DNA of 64,000 nucleotides from Natrialba aegyptia DSM 13077 (GCF_000337535.1 NZ_AOIP01000016.1:124001-188000), one strand, 5' to 3'; positions 18,728 through 29,754 are shown, counted from the stretch's first letter. Notes: generated by a model from the sequence alone, not told the origin. Numbers and translations are program-made.

Positions 18728-19049
18728 AGTGTCAGTCGCTATCCGACGAAGACACTTAAGCATCCCTGTTTCGATCCGACGTTACGCCACGAGAGCGCTC
18801 GATGTACCCCGCTCGCCGGATCTGAGCGTGTTTCGTGAACTCGAGTTATCGCTCGAGCGTCGATTAGCGGGCCTCGGCAGACTGGAGGTTCCCGAACGGC
18901 ACCGGTCGTCCGTGCCAGACCACGGTCGGTGTGAACGAAGTGGCAGCCGTTCCCGTGAATTCTTATTTGGTGACAGTTCTACCGATATGATCAAAATCGT
19001 ATGAGTAACGAGAAGCTATTAGTTAGGTGGGTCACATTCTGCAACCAGT
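18728..19049. other. Divergent intergenic region rpsL / V4R-like gene
   Basis: About 320 bp without a convincing gene. Near 18755-18760 is the rpsL box A (minus strand). Upstream of 19050 there is a weak TATA-like AGCTATTAG around 19014-19022 for the plus-strand gene. The 35-codon frame from 19001 to 19108 overlaps the next gene and has no recognisable feature. Confidence 0.5.
18755..18760 (-). promoter_or_regulatory. Box A for rpsL-rpsG
   Basis: CTTAAG within gatgCTTAAGtgtc (minus strand) is centred about 30 bp before the rpsL ATG, implying a very short leader or none. Confidence 0.45.
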
Positions 19050-19700
19050 ATGACAGTCACTACGGTACTTCTCGCCAATTCATGGATTCAGCGACTTCTC
19101 GGTTCTAGTGACAGTAGCTCACAATCAGATGATGAACTGCCGACGGTGCACGATCGAATCGGGTACGAGGGATCACTCGAGGATGCGGAGGTTATCGGTC
19201 GGAGTCCGCAGTCGTATATCGCTGCCGGCGAATCGGTCTCGACGTTCGTGGGCAAACAGGTGACTACCAAACTCGCCCAGCATGGCCTCGAGGACATCGA
19301 GGGCGAGGAGTGGTACTCACTCAAAATCCCACTCGCCGCACTGTACGATATGCGCGATGAGTACGGCGATGTGAGGATGCGGAATATGGGTCGAAACGTC
19401 CCCGAGCACGTCGAATTTCCGCCAGAACTGTCCGAGGTCGAGAACGCGCTACCGGGAATCAATCAGGCGTATACCCAGAACCACCGCGGTTCGGAAATCG
19501 GGTCCTACGAGTTCGAGCAAGCGGGATCGAACGAGGGAGTGATGATCTGTGAGAACCCGTATCCGTGCGAGTTCGACAAGGGACTTATCAAGGGTGTGGC
19601 GAAGAAATTTGCCGACAGCCACGTCACGGTCGAGGAGGTCGGCGATCAGTGTCGATCGGAGGGCGGCCAGCACTGTGAGTATCGCGTCGAGTGGATATAG
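19050..19700 (+). CDS. V4R-like sensor domain protein (uncharacterised)
   Basis: A 216-residue soluble protein. The C-terminal half has paired cysteines in CENPYPCEFDKGLIKG near residue 168 and DQCRSEGGQHCEYRVEW at the end. This spacing resembles the V4R / heme-NO-binding-like small-molecule-binding fold, in which a final C-x(3-6)-C-x-Y pattern is common. The N-terminal 35 residues are Ser/Asp-rich and poorly conserved in appearance. It is convergent with the aldehyde dehydrogenase gene. The assignment is by pattern only and the ligand is unknown. Confidence 0.6.
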   Translation: MTVTTVLLANSWIQRLLGSSDSSSQSDDELPTVHDRIGYEGSLEDAEVIGRSPQSYIAAGESVSTFVGKQVTTKLAQHGLEDIEGEEWYSLKIPLAALYDMRDEYGDVRMRNMGRNVPEHVEFPPELSEVENALPGINQAYTQNHRGSEIGSYEFEQAGSNEGVMICENPYPCEFDKGLIKGVAKKFADSHVTVEEVGDQCRSEGGQHCEYRVEWI

Positions 19701-19711
19701 CCGAGTACGGA

Positions 19712-19729
19712 TTCGAATTCTAATTCGAA
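19712..19729. terminator. Perfect inverted repeat between convergent genes
   Basis: TTCGAATT-CT-AATTCGAA, a perfect 8-bp inverted repeat with a 2-base spacer, fills the 30-bp gap between the stops of the V4R-like gene and the aldehyde dehydrogenase gene. A bidirectional terminator or a transcript-end hairpin is likely; a protein-binding palindrome is the alternative. Confidence 0.4.
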
Positions 19730-19730
19730 G

Positions 19731-21242
19731 TTAGTACGGATACTCGCGCGGTTCGCGCTGGATCGAGATCCACTTCAGCGTCGTCAGGGTGTCCATGATC
19801 CACTCGTCGTTGTACCGACCCATGCCCGACGCACCGACGCCGCCGAAGGCGACGTGGGGTTCGTCGTTCAGCGGTTGGTCGTTGATGTGAACCATTCCTG
19901 TCTCTAACGCATCGGCCACGTCACGCGCGCGGGCGACATCAGATGAGTGGACCGATCCCGACAGCCCGTAGTCGGTGCCGTTGGCGATACGGATCGCCTC
20001 CTCGTCGGTCTCGAACGGGATAACCGGGGCAACTGGCCCGAAGTGCTCGTTGCAGGCGGCCGGCATATCGGCCGTGACATCCGAGAGCACCGTGGGTTCG
20101 ATGAACAATCCGTCGTGGTTACCGCCGGCCTCGACCGTCGCGCCGCGTTCGATCGACTCCTCGAGGAATCCGACGATTTTGTCGCGCTGGCTCTCGTTGA
20201 TGACCGGTCCGACGAGCGTCCCCTCTTCGCGCGGATCGCCGATAGGGAGCTGTTCGGCGCGGTCGGCGAGCCCTGCGACGTACTCGTCGTACAGCGACTC
20301 GTGGACCAGGTGGCGGTTGATCGAGATACACTCCTGGCCCTGGTGAGTGAACGAGCCGAACGCGCCAGCGTCGACCGCACGCGCTACGTCGGCGTCTTCG
20401 AGCACGATGTGTGCGTTGTTGCCGCCCAGTTCCAGCGCCGGTTCCGTGTACGAGCCGACGGCGCGCTGGCCGACGCCTCGCCCGACTTCCGAGGAGCCAG
20501 TAAACGCCATCACTGACGGAACCGAGTGTCCCGAGAAGTGGTCGCCGATCTCGTGGCCGTAGCCGGGGACGACGTTCAGGACGCCCGCCGGCAGACCGGC
20601 CTCCTCGAAGATCTTCGCGAGCACGAGGCCGCCCGTCAGTGGGGTGTGCTCGTCGGGCTTTAGCACGACACTGTTGCCAAGCGCGATGGCCGGTGCGACG
20701 ACCCGACTGGAGAGATACAGCGGGAAGTTCCACGGTGTGATGACGCCGACGACGCCGGCGGGTTCGCGCACGAGCAGGTTCTCCTTGCCCGGCGTAACCG
20801 ACTCCTTGCGGCGGCCGCCGTCGCGCATCGCCAGCCCGGATCCGACCTCCATCGTCCCCTGGGCAAGTTGCGTCTCGAAGTCAGCCTTCAGTTGGACACC
20901 ACCGCACTCGACCGCAAACAGTGTTGCAAGGTCCGCAGCGTACTCACCCAGCAGCGCACAGGCATCCGCAACGATCCCGGCACGTTCCTGCGGCGGTCGA
21001 TTCGCCCACGCCGCCTGGGCCTCGTCCGCGATCGCATACGCCTCGTCGACATCGTCCTCGGTACTCGAAGGGACCCTTGTCAGAGGTGTTCGCGTCGCAG
21101 GATTTTCGACTTCGATCAGGTCTCGGTCACCGGCCGGAACCCACTCTCCGTCGAGATACAGCGCGTTCCATCCGTTCTCCGGCGCAATATCGAGTTCATC
21201 TACGGCACTCTCTTCGGCAGGGAAATCGTTCGTACCCGGCAT
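19731..21242 (-). CDS. NAD(P)-dependent aldehyde dehydrogenase
   Basis: A 503-residue enzyme that oxidises an aldehyde to its acid. The nucleotide-binding region has ITPWNFPLYL near 168 and VVLKPDEHTP near 192; FTGSSEVGR is at 247. The general-base Glu271 lies in ELGGNN, where ELGGK is usual, and the catalytic Cys305 in GQECISINR. The C-terminal FGGVGASGMGRY is intact, so it should be active. The substrate could be a benzaldehyde- or vanillin-like aldehyde given similarity of these blocks, but this is a guess. It interrupts the nusA-rpsL junction. Confidence 0.92.
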   Translation of the reverse strand: MPGTNDFPAEESAVDELDIAPENGWNALYLDGEWVPAGDRDLIEVENPATRTPLTRVPSSTEDDVDEAYAIADEAQAAWANRPPQERAGIVADACALLGEYAADLATLFAVECGGVQLKADFETQLAQGTMEVGSGLAMRDGGRRKESVTPGKENLLVREPAGVVGVITPWNFPLYLSSRVVAPAIALGNSVVLKPDEHTPLTGGLVLAKIFEEAGLPAGVLNVVPGYGHEIGDHFSGHSVPSVMAFTGSSEVGRGVGQRAVGSYTEPALELGGNNAHIVLEDADVARAVDAGAFGSFTHQGQECISINRHLVHESLYDEYVAGLADRAEQLPIGDPREEGTLVGPVINESQRDKIVGFLEESIERGATVEAGGNHDGLFIEPTVLSDVTADMPAACNEHFGPVAPVIPFETDEEAIRIANGTDYGLSGSVHSSDVARARDVADALETGMVHINDQPLNDEPHVAFGGVGASGMGRYNDEWIMDTLTTLKWISIQREPREYPY

Positions 21243-21544
21243 ACGAACTCCGTCTCAGTGAACGCTGTTTACTGTTTTGGTTATGATATTCGTAGCCAAA
21301 AACTACTTGTACAACACTATACAGTAATGACTATCACCGAACGAGATACATACGCCTGCTTAGATATTGTCGACTAATCGATCGAATCGGAACCGACGAG
21401 GGCGGCACCAAGCTAGCCACTTGCGTCCGGTGTCTCGACCGCTCGTTTCGTTTACCGTCACCGAGACGAGCACCCGCGAGTTCAACGGAGAGAGTTGAAC
21501 AGAGAAGGCAGATACCGAAACGACCGGGAAACGACCGGGACCGC
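21243..21544. other. Intergenic region between nusA and the aldehyde dehydrogenase
   Basis: About 300 bp, AT-rich in the part nearer the aldehyde dehydrogenase. A box A-like AAACAGTAAACAG (minus strand, around 21266-21276) lies about 28 bp before the dehydrogenase start. No gene, RNA or repeat was seen in the remainder. Confidence 0.5.
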
Positions 21545-21982
21545 TCAAATAAGCTGTACGTCGTCGATCTCGCAGTGTCGATCGGCGAGCCGACGAACGG
21601 TCTCGATCGTGCGACCGTTCGATCCGATCGCAACACCGCGGTCGGAATCGGCGACTTCGACGTAGGCGACCGTATCGTTGTTCTCGCTGATCGTCACGTT
21701 GTACACCGCTGCGGGTGCAAACGCGTTTGCGACGAACACCTCGGGATCGTCGGCGTCTTCGACGAGTCGAACCGGCAGGCCGATACGCTCCTGGAACTGC
21801 GTTACCGTCCGTCCGTCGGGCCCGATCGCCTCGCCCAATTGACCGCTCGCGACGACGATCGTCAACTGAACTCGTGCGCCGTCAGCCCCGGTGTCGATAA
21901 TGCAGTCGATGCCGTCTGCACCCGTCACCTCCTCGAACGTCTCGAGATACTGCCGGGCGTCGTCGTCGAGGGTTACCGCCAT
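21545..21982 (-). CDS. nusA: NusA-like transcription factor (KH domains)
   Basis: A 145-residue archaeal NusA homologue. It has only two KH RNA-binding domains, shown by GEAIGPDGRT near 52 and GVAIGSNGRT near 120, and lacks the bacterial polymerase-binding N-domain. It lies 3 bp after rpoA2 in the conserved polymerase operon and probably acts in termination or antitermination. Confidence 0.95.
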   Translation of the reverse strand: MAVTLDDDARQYLETFEEVTGADGIDCIIDTGADGARVQLTIVVASGQLGEAIGPDGRTVTQFQERIGLPVRLVEDADDPEVFVANAFAPAAVYNVTISENNDTVAYVEVADSDRGVAIGSNGRTIETVRRLADRHCEIDDVQLI

Positions 21983-21985
21983 CGA

Positions 21986-23185
21986 TCAGTCTGCTTGGCC
22001 GCCGGGTCCGGGATTGATCGATCCCATCCGCAGATCGACGTCGCCGGTCCCGAGTTTGATCGGTTTGCCGACGATGACGTTCTCCGCGACACCGTCGAGT
22101 TCATCGATCTCGCCGTGGATCGCTGCGTTCAGCAAGTGATTAACCGTCACCTCGAACGCCGCCCGTGCGAGGACGGAGTCTTTCGATCCAGAGATGCCGT
22201 GACGACCGATCGACTCGATCTCGCCGCGATTGGTCATGATGTCCGCGACGAGCATCAGGTGACGAACGTTCACGTCGTCGAGGCCCTGCTCTGCGAGCGT
22301 GTTGTTCGTCTCCTCGATGATGGCCTCGCGAGCGGCCTCGATACCGAGGTTGCGGTGGATCTCGTGGATGTTGTTACACGTCGTCCGCGAGGCGTCGACG
22401 CCTTCGATCTCGAGTGCGTCGCCGAAGGCAGATCCCTCGGTGTAGAGGACGAATTGCTCGTCGCCGTCGTCCAGTTCCTCGCGGCGGATGACAACGCGGG
22501 AGACCTCCTCGATCCCCTTGAACGTGATATCTCGTAGTTCCTCGACGAGTTGGAGCAAGTCGCGGTAGGACGGCTCCTCCGGACCGAACTCGATCTCGGT
22601 GTCGTTCTGAATCGCCTTCACGCCGAGGTTGTCCTCGATGATTTCAGCCACCTCGTCGGGCGTGATCAGGCGCTCTTCGAGCGTCTCCTCGTTGAGCGAA
22701 ATCTGCACGCGCATGTCGGCAACGTTCGTCGACACGTCACCCAGCGCGAGGATCTTCGTCGCCTCGATATTCCAGACGACTTCGTGGGCCTTCTCGCGCT
22801 CGGTCGCATATTCGTCCTCGAGATACACCGTCATCATCGGTGTATCCGGCGTCTTCCGGGCGTCGACGAGTTCGATCAGTCGCGGTAGCCCCTGGGTCAC
22901 GTCGATCTCTGCGACCCCCGCGTAGTGGAACGTGTTCATCGTTAGCTGCGTCCCCGGCTCCCCGATCGACTGTGCGGAGACGGTTCCGACGGGTTCGAGC
23001 GGTTCGACGCGGGTGTCGATGTAGCGTGCCTCGACCGCCTTCGCGAGTTCGTCCGCGTCTTCGACGGTCGCGTCGCCGCGGTCCTCCAGGGTTTCGTAGA
23101 CTTCGTCCTTGAGTCGCCGCGGAAGGTCGGCATCCTCGACGACGGCGATCATGTCGTCGTCGACGGCGTAGTCGACCTCAGTCAT
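21986..23185 (-). CDS. rpoA2: RNA polymerase subunit A'' (Rpo1C)
   Basis: A 399-residue C-terminal part of the largest polymerase subunit. It carries the trigger-loop region ([20 protein letters not shown] near 65) and the jaw and cleft parts. The start at 23185 ([11 protein letters not shown]) overlaps the rpoA1 stop by 8 bp, so translation of the split A subunit is coupled. No intein or insertion is seen. Confidence 0.97.
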   Translation of the reverse strand: MTEVDYAVDDDMIAVVEDADLPRRLKDEVYETLEDRGDATVEDADELAKAVEARYIDTRVEPLEPVGTVSAQSIGEPGTQLTMNTFHYAGVAEIDVTQGLPRLIELVDARKTPDTPMMTVYLEDEYATEREKAHEVVWNIEATKILALGDVSTNVADMRVQISLNEETLEERLITPDEVAEIIEDNLGVKAIQNDTEIEFGPEEPSYRDLLQLVEELRDITFKGIEEVSRVVIRREELDDGDEQFVLYTEGSAFGDALEIEGVDASRTTCNNIHEIHRNLGIEAAREAIIEETNNTLAEQGLDDVNVRHLMLVADIMTNRGEIESIGRHGISGSKDSVLARAAFEVTVNHLLNAAIHGEIDELDGVAENVIVGKPIKLGTGDVDLRMGSINPGPGGQAD

Positions 23186-26105
23186 CCGAGGGCACCTCCG
23201 TTTCCTCGGCAAAGCGAGTATCCGCGTGCTCGGAGAGGTTCGTCGGCTGGCGCTTCGTGCCGAGGAACTCCTCTTTCTCGGCCTCGGAGGCGAACTCCGA
23301 GTCCAGGACGCGATCCGCGATCTGGGCGACCTCGATATCGTTATCATCGCCCGAGGAAACCTTGACCGGCGAGGTGCCGTCCTCGCCGAACTCGAACTGG
23401 ACGATCGTATCGCTCGTGTCCCGAACCGTGCCGTCGTACTGCGCTTCGAGTTCGGAGAGCGCGTTGATCAGCCGCCGCTGCAGATAGCCCGACTTCGAGG
23501 TTCGGACTGCCGTGTCGACAAGCCCCTCGCGACCGCCCATCGCGTGGAAGAAGAACTCTCGCGGCGTCAGACCGCTGGTGTAGGAGTTCTCGACGAAACC
23601 GTGTGCCTCCGCGGAGAGGTCGTTCGGCTGATAGTGGCTGAGGGTACGATCCTCGTACCCCCGGTTGATCCGCTCGCCGCGAACCGCCTGCTGGCCGACG
23701 GCACCGGCCATCTGGGTCAGGTTGAGCATCGACCCACGCGCGCCGGAGTTCGCCATGACGACCGCCGGATTCTCGTCTTCGAAGTGCTCGTCGGCGATGT
23801 TCCCGGCGTTGTCGCGGGCACGCGAGAGCGTCTGCATGATCTTCATCTCGAGGGTTTCATCGAGCGTCCGGCCCGGCAGCGACTCGAGTTCGCCGCGCTC
23901 GTAGGCCTCGATGAGTTCCTCGACGCGATCGTTTGCGTCCTCGATCGTCTCGTCGATGCGCTCCTGTGCCGCCTCCGGGATCGTCTCGTCGTCGATGCCG
24001 ATCGAGAACCCGAAGTGCATGATCGCACGCATCGCCAGCGTCGAGACCTCGTTGATGAAGATCCGCGAGCGCGTGTTGCCGTAGACCTTCGTAATAGTGT
24101 CGACGATCTCGCCGCCGAACTCGCCGACCTCGTCCTCGGCGACCGTTCCCTCGATCAGCTGGCCGTCCTCGATGACGACCTCGTCGCCGACCGTGCCGGT
24201 GAACTCGAGGTTCAGGTCGTCCGGCAGGAGTTCGGAGAAGACGTCGTAGCCGGTCCAGAACGGCTCGCCGGCGTCGTCGATGCCGCTCGGTTCGGGCAGT
24301 TCGTCGATCCGGGTCGCACGCAGCAGGTCGAGCGCCTGCGTCTCGTTGAACCGCGGATTGTCGTGGGTCAGGAGGTACATCCCACTGATGTGGTCCTGAA
24401 TGGCACCGATGATGTTCTCGCCGAAGCGCGGCGAGAGAATCTGCTCCTGAACTCGCATGAGCACGCGGGCCTCGGCGCGGGCCTCCTCGTTTTGCAGCGC
24501 GTGCATGTTCATCTCGTCGCCGTCGAAGTCGGCGTTGTACGGCGGGCAGACGACGGTGTTCAGCCGGAACGTCTTGTACGGCATGACCACGACCTCGTGG
24601 GCCATGATCGACATCCGGTGGAGCGACGGCTGGCGGTTGAAGATGACGATGTCGCCGTCGACCATGTGACGGTTGACCTCCCAGCCGGCCTGGACCTTCT
24701 CCGCGAGTTGCTCGCAATTCTTCTCGGTGACCTTCAGTCGGCGACCGTCGGGTCGGCGGACGTAGTTCGCGCCGGGGTGGGCCTCGGGCCCGTTGGAGAC
24801 GTAGCGACGAGCCTCCGCCAGGTTTCGCTCCGTGACGTTCATCGTCTGGGTCATCTCCTTTGCGACCCGATCCGGAACGCCGACCTCGTTCAGGCTCAGG
24901 GTCGGGTCCGGCGAGATGACGGTCCGTGCGGAGAAGTTCACACGCTTCCCGGACAGCGAGCCGCGGAATCGACCCTCCTTCCCCTTCAGGCGCTGCGAGA
25001 GGGTCTTGAGCGGCCGACCCGAGCGGTGGCGGGCCGGCGGCGTTCCCGAAATCTCATTGTCCATGAAGGTGGTGACGTGGTACTGCAGCAGTTCCCAGAG
25101 GTCCTCGATAATCAGCTGTGGCGCTCCCGCCTCACGATTCTCCATAAACCGCTGGTTGATCCGGATGATGTCGACCAGTTTGTGCGTGAGGTCGTCCTCG
25201 CTGCGCTGGCCGTTGTCGAGCGTGATCGACGGTCGCGCCGTCACCGGCGGGACGGGGAGGACGGTAAGGATCATCCACTCCGGGCGCGAGCGTTCGGCGT
25301 CGATGCCGAGCACTTCGATGTCCTCGTCCGGAATGGCCTCGAACCAGTCCCGGATGTCGCTCGGCATCAGCTTGTTCGTGTCCTCTTCCGTGAGGTCGAT
25401 ATCCAGCGCCTTCTCGATCGCTTTACGCTGACTCTCGCGCGGGCGGAACGACCCCGAGAGAATCTCGTTGATCCGCGAGAGTTCAATATCGGTCTCCTCG
25501 GCGAGTTCGTCCGGCGAGGTTCGCTCGATGCCTTCCTCCTCGTCGCCCTGCATCGCGCCGGCGATTCGCTGGGAGTACTCGCTGGTGAGGACCTGCTGGA
25601 CCTCGTAGTAGGTGGTCGGCTTCTCGTGGTCGATGTCGTACTGGATCTCGCCGCAGAACGGACAGCGATCCTTCTTTCGGGCCTGCCGAATCGCGGCCTT
25701 CGTCACGTCGTTTAGGTCCCGACCGAGCTTTCGCGATTCGTCGATCTGGTCGCGGAACTCGCCGCGTTCGTCTTCGGTCAGCAACAGGCGCGAACACTCG
25801 CGACAGGTGCCACGCAGGAGCCGGCGGATGAGCTTCGTAAAGCCGACGTGGATGACCGGCGCGGCGAGTTCGATGTGGCCGAAGTGGCCGTTACACGACC
25901 CCGAGTGCTTCCCGCAGGTCTTGCACTCCAGACCGGGGTCGATCACGCCGAGCCGCGGGTCCATCAGCCCCATGTCGATGGGGAAACCGTCGTCGTCGTA
26001 GGTGTCGGCGGTGATGATCTTCGTCGCGCTCATCTCCCGGTACTCCTCGGGCTCCATCAGCCCGAAGTTGATCGATCCGATATCTTTTGGTGTACTGTTT
26101 CGCAT
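23178..26105 (-). CDS. rpoA1: RNA polymerase subunit A' (Rpo1N)
   Basis: A 975-residue subunit with the catalytic metal-binding [10 protein letters not shown] near residue 526. Zinc sites are [17 protein letters not shown] near 61 and [14 protein letters not shown] (about 100-150). The bridge-helix region lies near residue 800 ([17 protein letters not shown]). It starts 4 bp after the rpoB1 stop. The C-terminus of the full subunit is coded by rpoA2, the normal archaeal split. Confidence 0.98.
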   Translation of the reverse strand: MRNSTPKDIGSINFGLMEPEEYREMSATKIITADTYDDDGFPIDMGLMDPRLGVIDPGLECKTCGKHSGSCNGHFGHIELAAPVIHVGFTKLIRRLLRGTCRECSRLLLTEDERGEFRDQIDESRKLGRDLNDVTKAAIRQARKKDRCPFCGEIQYDIDHEKPTTYYEVQQVLTSEYSQRIAGAMQGDEEEGIERTSPDELAEETDIELSRINEILSGSFRPRESQRKAIEKALDIDLTEEDTNKLMPSDIRDWFEAIPDEDIEVLGIDAERSRPEWMILTVLPVPPVTARPSITLDNGQRSEDDLTHKLVDIIRINQRFMENREAGAPQLIIEDLWELLQYHVTTFMDNEISGTPPARHRSGRPLKTLSQRLKGKEGRFRGSLSGKRVNFSARTVISPDPTLSLNEVGVPDRVAKEMTQTMNVTERNLAEARRYVSNGPEAHPGANYVRRPDGRRLKVTEKNCEQLAEKVQAGWEVNRHMVDGDIVIFNRQPSLHRMSIMAHEVVVMPYKTFRLNTVVCPPYNADFDGDEMNMHALQNEEARAEARVLMRVQEQILSPRFGENIIGAIQDHISGMYLLTHDNPRFNETQALDLLRATRIDELPEPSGIDDAGEPFWTGYDVFSELLPDDLNLEFTGTVGDEVVIEDGQLIEGTVAEDEVGEFGGEIVDTITKVYGNTRSRIFINEVSTLAMRAIMHFGFSIGIDDETIPEAAQERIDETIEDANDRVEELIEAYERGELESLPGRTLDETLEMKIMQTLSRARDNAGNIADEHFEDENPAVVMANSGARGSMLNLTQMAGAVGQQAVRGERINRGYEDRTLSHYQPNDLSAEAHGFVENSYTSGLTPREFFFHAMGGREGLVDTAVRTSKSGYLQRRLINALSELEAQYDGTVRDTSDTIVQFEFGEDGTSPVKVSSGDDNDIEVAQIADRVLDSEFASEAEKEEFLGTKRQPTNLSEHADTRFAEETEVPSDD

Positions 26106-26109
26106 TGTT

Positions 26110-27939
26110 TTAGACAGCGTCTGCCAGTTCCAGTCGCGGTGCGATTCCCAGCGCCTTCATTTCGTCCAACAGGAGCTTGAACGCGTAACTCATCTCGATT
26201 TCGTGGATATCCGTCTCCTCGCCACAGTTCGGACAGTAGACGCGCCGTTGCTCGACGTTCTCGACCGCGCTCATCCCACACTGCCCGCAGACGTTGATGA
26301 ACTCGCGGTCGGACTCGTCTAAGAGCCGTTCCTTGAGCGTCATCGCGGCACCGTGACCGATGAAGACGTCGCGTTCCATCTCCCCGATACGGAGGCCGCC
26401 CTCGCGGGCCCGCCCTTCGGTCGGCTGGCGGGTCAACACCTGCACCGGCCCGCGCGAACGGGCGTGCAGTTTGTTCGAGACCATGTGGTAGAGCTTCTGG
26501 TAGAAGATGATCCCGACGAAGATCTCGGCCTCGATTTTTTCGCCCGTCACGCCGGAGTACATCGTCTCCTTCCCGGCGGAGTTAAATCCGGCATCCTCCA
26601 GCCCGTCGCGGAGTTCGGACTCGTCCTCGCCGAGGAAGGGCGTCCCGTCGACGCGCCGTCCTTCCATCGCGCCGAGCTTGCCGCCGATCATCTCGAGGAT
26701 GTGCCCGACCGTCATCCGCGACGGCAGCGCGTGCGGGTTGACGATGAGGTCCGGCACGACGCCGTTCTCGGTGAAGGGCATGTCCTCCTGGGGTGCGAGG
26801 TGGCCGACGACGCCCTTCTGTCCGTGGCGGGATGCGAACTTGTCCCCGAGTTCAGGAATGCGCTCGTCGCGCACGGAAACCTTCGAGAGTTTCGAGCCGT
26901 CCTCGCCTTCCATCAGCGTGACGGTGTCGACGACACCCGACTCGCCCGAGCGCATGGTAACGGAGGTCTCGCGTCGTTTCTGTGGCGAGAGGCCGCCCAT
27001 GTCGTCCGGCTCCTCTAAGAATCGCGGCGGACTCGTCTTGCCGAGCAGGACGCTGTTTTCGTCGACGTCCGTCTCGGGGTTGACGAGGCCGTCTTCGTCC
27101 AAGTGCGCGTAGGCGTCCTCACCGCGTGCGCCGCGGACGTCCTGGGAAGGGACCTCGAAGCGGTCCTCCTGACCGCCCGGATACCGTCGTTCCTCGCCCT
27201 CGTAGGTCCGGAAGAAGTGCGAGCGGGCGAGCGCGCGCTCGACCGAGGCCTTGTTCATGACGAGCGCGTCCTCGATGTTGAATCCCTCGTAGCTCATCAC
27301 GGCGACGACGAAGTTCTGGGCCGCGGGCCGGTCGTCGAAGCCGATCTGCTCGGTCGTCTGGGTCTTGACCATCGAGAGCTGCGGGTAGTGCAGCAGGTGC
27401 TGGCGCGTGTCCGGCCGAATTCGGTAGTTGGCCGAGGGCAGCCCCAGCGACTGCTTGACCATCCCCGCCCCCATCGTAATCCGCGGCGACGCGTTGTGTT
27501 CCGGATACGGAATCATCCCCGCACCGATCCCGAAGATGAGCTGCGGGTCGATTTCGAGGTGGGTGTGATCCTCGTTTAGATCGTCCTCGTCGACGGCGAC
27601 GTAGATGTCCTCCTCCTCCTCGGCGTCGATGAACTCGATGTAGCCGTGATCGACGAGATCCTCGAACTCGAGTTCGTCGTTCTGGAGGGCTTGGATCTCC
27701 TGATCGGAGATTCGCGGTTCGCCGTCTTCGACGACGAGCAGCGGGCGGCGAGCGCGGCCCGCATCGGCGTTGACGATCACTTCGCGGGTGCGTTCTTTGA
27801 CCGAGACGTTGACCATCTCGCTAACGTCGCCGATTCGTCGTGCTTCGCGGATCTGTGCTGCAAGCTCGTGCGGGTTCGGGTGCGTTCCCACCAGCGACCC
27901 GTTGACGTAGACCTTGGCGTCTCGTTGTTGGCTGCTCAT
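26110..27939 (-). CDS. rpoB1: RNA polymerase subunit B' (Rpo2C)
   Basis: A 609-residue C-terminal half of the second-largest subunit. It contains the hybrid-binding [12 protein letters not shown] near 365 and a C-terminal zinc ribbon [12 protein letters not shown] / YCPNCGEE near 555. Its gene begins 6 bp after rpoB2 ends. The split of B into B'' and B' is a feature of halobacteria and methanogens. Confidence 0.98.
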   Translation of the reverse strand: MSSQQRDAKVYVNGSLVGTHPNPHELAAQIREARRIGDVSEMVNVSVKERTREVIVNADAGRARRPLLVVEDGEPRISDQEIQALQNDELEFEDLVDHGYIEFIDAEEEEDIYVAVDEDDLNEDHTHLEIDPQLIFGIGAGMIPYPEHNASPRITMGAGMVKQSLGLPSANYRIRPDTRQHLLHYPQLSMVKTQTTEQIGFDDRPAAQNFVVAVMSYEGFNIEDALVMNKASVERALARSHFFRTYEGEERRYPGGQEDRFEVPSQDVRGARGEDAYAHLDEDGLVNPETDVDENSVLLGKTSPPRFLEEPDDMGGLSPQKRRETSVTMRSGESGVVDTVTLMEGEDGSKLSKVSVRDERIPELGDKFASRHGQKGVVGHLAPQEDMPFTENGVVPDLIVNPHALPSRMTVGHILEMIGGKLGAMEGRRVDGTPFLGEDESELRDGLEDAGFNSAGKETMYSGVTGEKIEAEIFVGIIFYQKLYHMVSNKLHARSRGPVQVLTRQPTEGRAREGGLRIGEMERDVFIGHGAAMTLKERLLDESDREFINVCGQCGMSAVENVEQRRVYCPNCGEETDIHEIEMSYAFKLLLDEMKALGIAPRLELADAV

Positions 27940-27945
27940 GATTGA

Positions 27946-29526
27946 TTAGTCGTCTGCCGGTGATGTCGTTCGTTCGATGCCTTCGAGACCGGGAATCCCT
28001 TCGACCCCCATCGAGGCGAGTTCGCGTTTGAGCGCTTGCTCGTCCTCGATGTTCTGGGAGAGTTCCATCGCCTGCGCGAAGTTCTTGACCAGTCCACAGT
28101 TCGGTCCCTCCGGCGTCTCGGAGGGACAGATGCGACCCCACTGGGTCGCGTGGAGGTCTCGCGCTTCGAAGTGTGGCTGACTGCGCGAGAGCGGGCTGCG
28201 CAGGCGGCGAAGGTGTGAGAGAACCCCCATGAAATCAGTTCTATCCACCAGTTGGGAGACGCCGGAGCGGCCGCCGACCCAGTTCCCCGTCGCGATCGGG
28301 TGCTCCAGGCGTTCGGTGAGCACGTCCGAGCGGACGACCGTGGAGACCGACAGGTTCCGGTTTCGCATGTTGGCGCGCTCGAGCTGGTACTTCACGTCGC
28401 GTGCGAGCTTGTTCAGCGCCGTCCGGAACAGGTCTTTCATCAGGTCGCCGGAGACCTTCAGCCGCTTGTTGGCGTAGTGGTCCTTGTCGTCCGCCTCACG
28501 ACGGTTGAGCGCGAGCTCGAAGCAGGCCTCGGCCATCCGACAGAGGTAGTGGGCTTTGTTGATTCGGACGTCTTCTTCCTCGACGCCGTCCTCGTGGAGA
28601 TGCGGCAGGAGATAGCGGTCGATAACGTAGTTCGCTCGTTTGAGCTGGTAGTTCTTGCCCTGGCCGGAGGCGACGCGTTTTCCGAGTTCTTCGATGGCAC
28701 CCTCCTCGGTCTGGACGTCCGCCTCCTCCAGATTTTCGAGCATGTACTTGACGACCTCGGGGTCGTTCGAGACCTTGTGGACGATCTCTTCGTCCGATTC
28801 GAGGCCGAGGGCACGCACGAGCGTCACGAAGTTGATAGAGCCGGAGACGGAGGGGAAGCTCACCTCGAGCAGGCCGTCACGAGTTCGTTCACAGAGGACG
28901 AGCGCGCGGTAGCCACGGCGCTGGGAGAAGGTCTTTGCGACCTGGATCTCGTCGCCGTACTTGGTGTCGTATTCGGCGAGGATCTTGTTCGGCGCGAGGT
29001 CCTCGCTGGTCATCAGCACGCGCTCGGAGCCGTTGACGATGAAGTATCCGCCGGGGTCCGCCGGATCTTCGCCGATCTCGATCAGTTCCTCGTCCGAGAA
29101 GCCGGCGATGTTACACTTATCGGAGCCGACCATGATCGGCATCCGGCCGATCTTCGTCTCCGTGGAGTCGACGACTCGCTGGTCGCCTTCCTCGCCCTTG
29201 ACGATCGACATCTCCATGAAGACCGGTGCGGAGTAGGTGATGTTTCGGAGGCGGGCCTCCTGTGGGTAGAGGAGTTCTTCGGAGCCGTCGGCCTCCCGAA
29301 CGCGGGGCGTGACGACACGCACGTCACCGAGTTCGACGTGGACCGGTTCTTCGCCTTCCTTGTCGCCGATGTCCGTATCGATGGTTTCCTTCTCGTCGAC
29401 GACCTCCTGCATCCCCCGGTTGAGGAAAGAGTTGAACGAACGGTAGTGATGTTCTGCGAGCCGTTCCCTCGAGAAGTATTCGCGTGAGATGTCCCGTCGT
29501 TTCTCGCGGTTGAGTTCCATTGCCAT
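27946..29526 (-). CDS. rpoB2: RNA polymerase subunit B'' (Rpo2N)
   Basis: A 526-residue N-terminal half of the B subunit with protrusion and lobe domains (KCNIAGFSDEELIEIGEDP near 134; GSERVLMTSEDLAPNKI near 165; WGRICPSETPEGPNCGLV near 475). The start at 29526 directly abuts the rpoH stop; a second Met two codons later is an alternative start. Confidence 0.97.
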   Translation of the reverse strand: MAMELNREKRRDISREYFSRERLAEHHYRSFNSFLNRGMQEVVDEKETIDTDIGDKEGEEPVHVELGDVRVVTPRVREADGSEELLYPQEARLRNITYSAPVFMEMSIVKGEEGDQRVVDSTETKIGRMPIMVGSDKCNIAGFSDEELIEIGEDPADPGGYFIVNGSERVLMTSEDLAPNKILAEYDTKYGDEIQVAKTFSQRRGYRALVLCERTRDGLLEVSFPSVSGSINFVTLVRALGLESDEEIVHKVSNDPEVVKYMLENLEEADVQTEEGAIEELGKRVASGQGKNYQLKRANYVIDRYLLPHLHEDGVEEEDVRINKAHYLCRMAEACFELALNRREADDKDHYANKRLKVSGDLMKDLFRTALNKLARDVKYQLERANMRNRNLSVSTVVRSDVLTERLEHPIATGNWVGGRSGVSQLVDRTDFMGVLSHLRRLRSPLSRSQPHFEARDLHATQWGRICPSETPEGPNCGLVKNFAQAMELSQNIEDEQALKRELASMGVEGIPGLEGIERTTSPADD

Positions 29527-29754
29527 TTATTCCACCACAAGTCGGTATACGACTGCCTGATCGGTTGTACGTGAGTCGCGGACGATTTTGATGACGTCGC
29601 CGAGCTCCGCCTCGTCCGGGATCGCGGGATCGGTCCGTTTGATTTTCGGCAGATCTGTGCGGTCGATGTCGTACTCGGAAAGGACCTCCTCGAGCGTCTC
29701 CTCCTCGAGGATGGAGTGGTCCGGCACGAGTTCGTGTTGGCTTACGTCTACCAT
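29527..29754 (-). CDS. rpoH: RNA polymerase subunit H (Rpo5)
   Basis: A 75-residue small subunit homologous to the C-terminal domain of eukaryotic RPB5. The family blocks [12 protein letters not shown] and [18 protein letters not shown] are present. The ATG at 29754 (MVDVSQHE) is the family start. It is first in the polymerase operon. A box A near 29831-29836 would give a leader of about 50 bases. Confidence 0.96.
   Translation of the reverse strand: MVDVSQHELVPDHSILEEETLEEVLSEYDIDRTDLPKIKRTDPAIPDEAELGDVIKIVRDSRTTDQAVVYRLVVE

Noticed and set aside
19001-19108. 35-codon frame before the V4R-like gene
   Set aside because: Too short and overlaps the V4R-like gene out of frame; no support beyond a start codon.
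20141-21242. Aldehyde dehydrogenase inactivated by the ELGGNN change
   Set aside because: The catalytic Glu and Cys are both kept and Asn for Lys at this position occurs within the superfamily, so loss of activity cannot be claimed.
23226-25715. 829-codon open frame on the plus strand
   Set aside because: Antisense shadow of rpoA1 with Arg/Val-rich, featureless translation.
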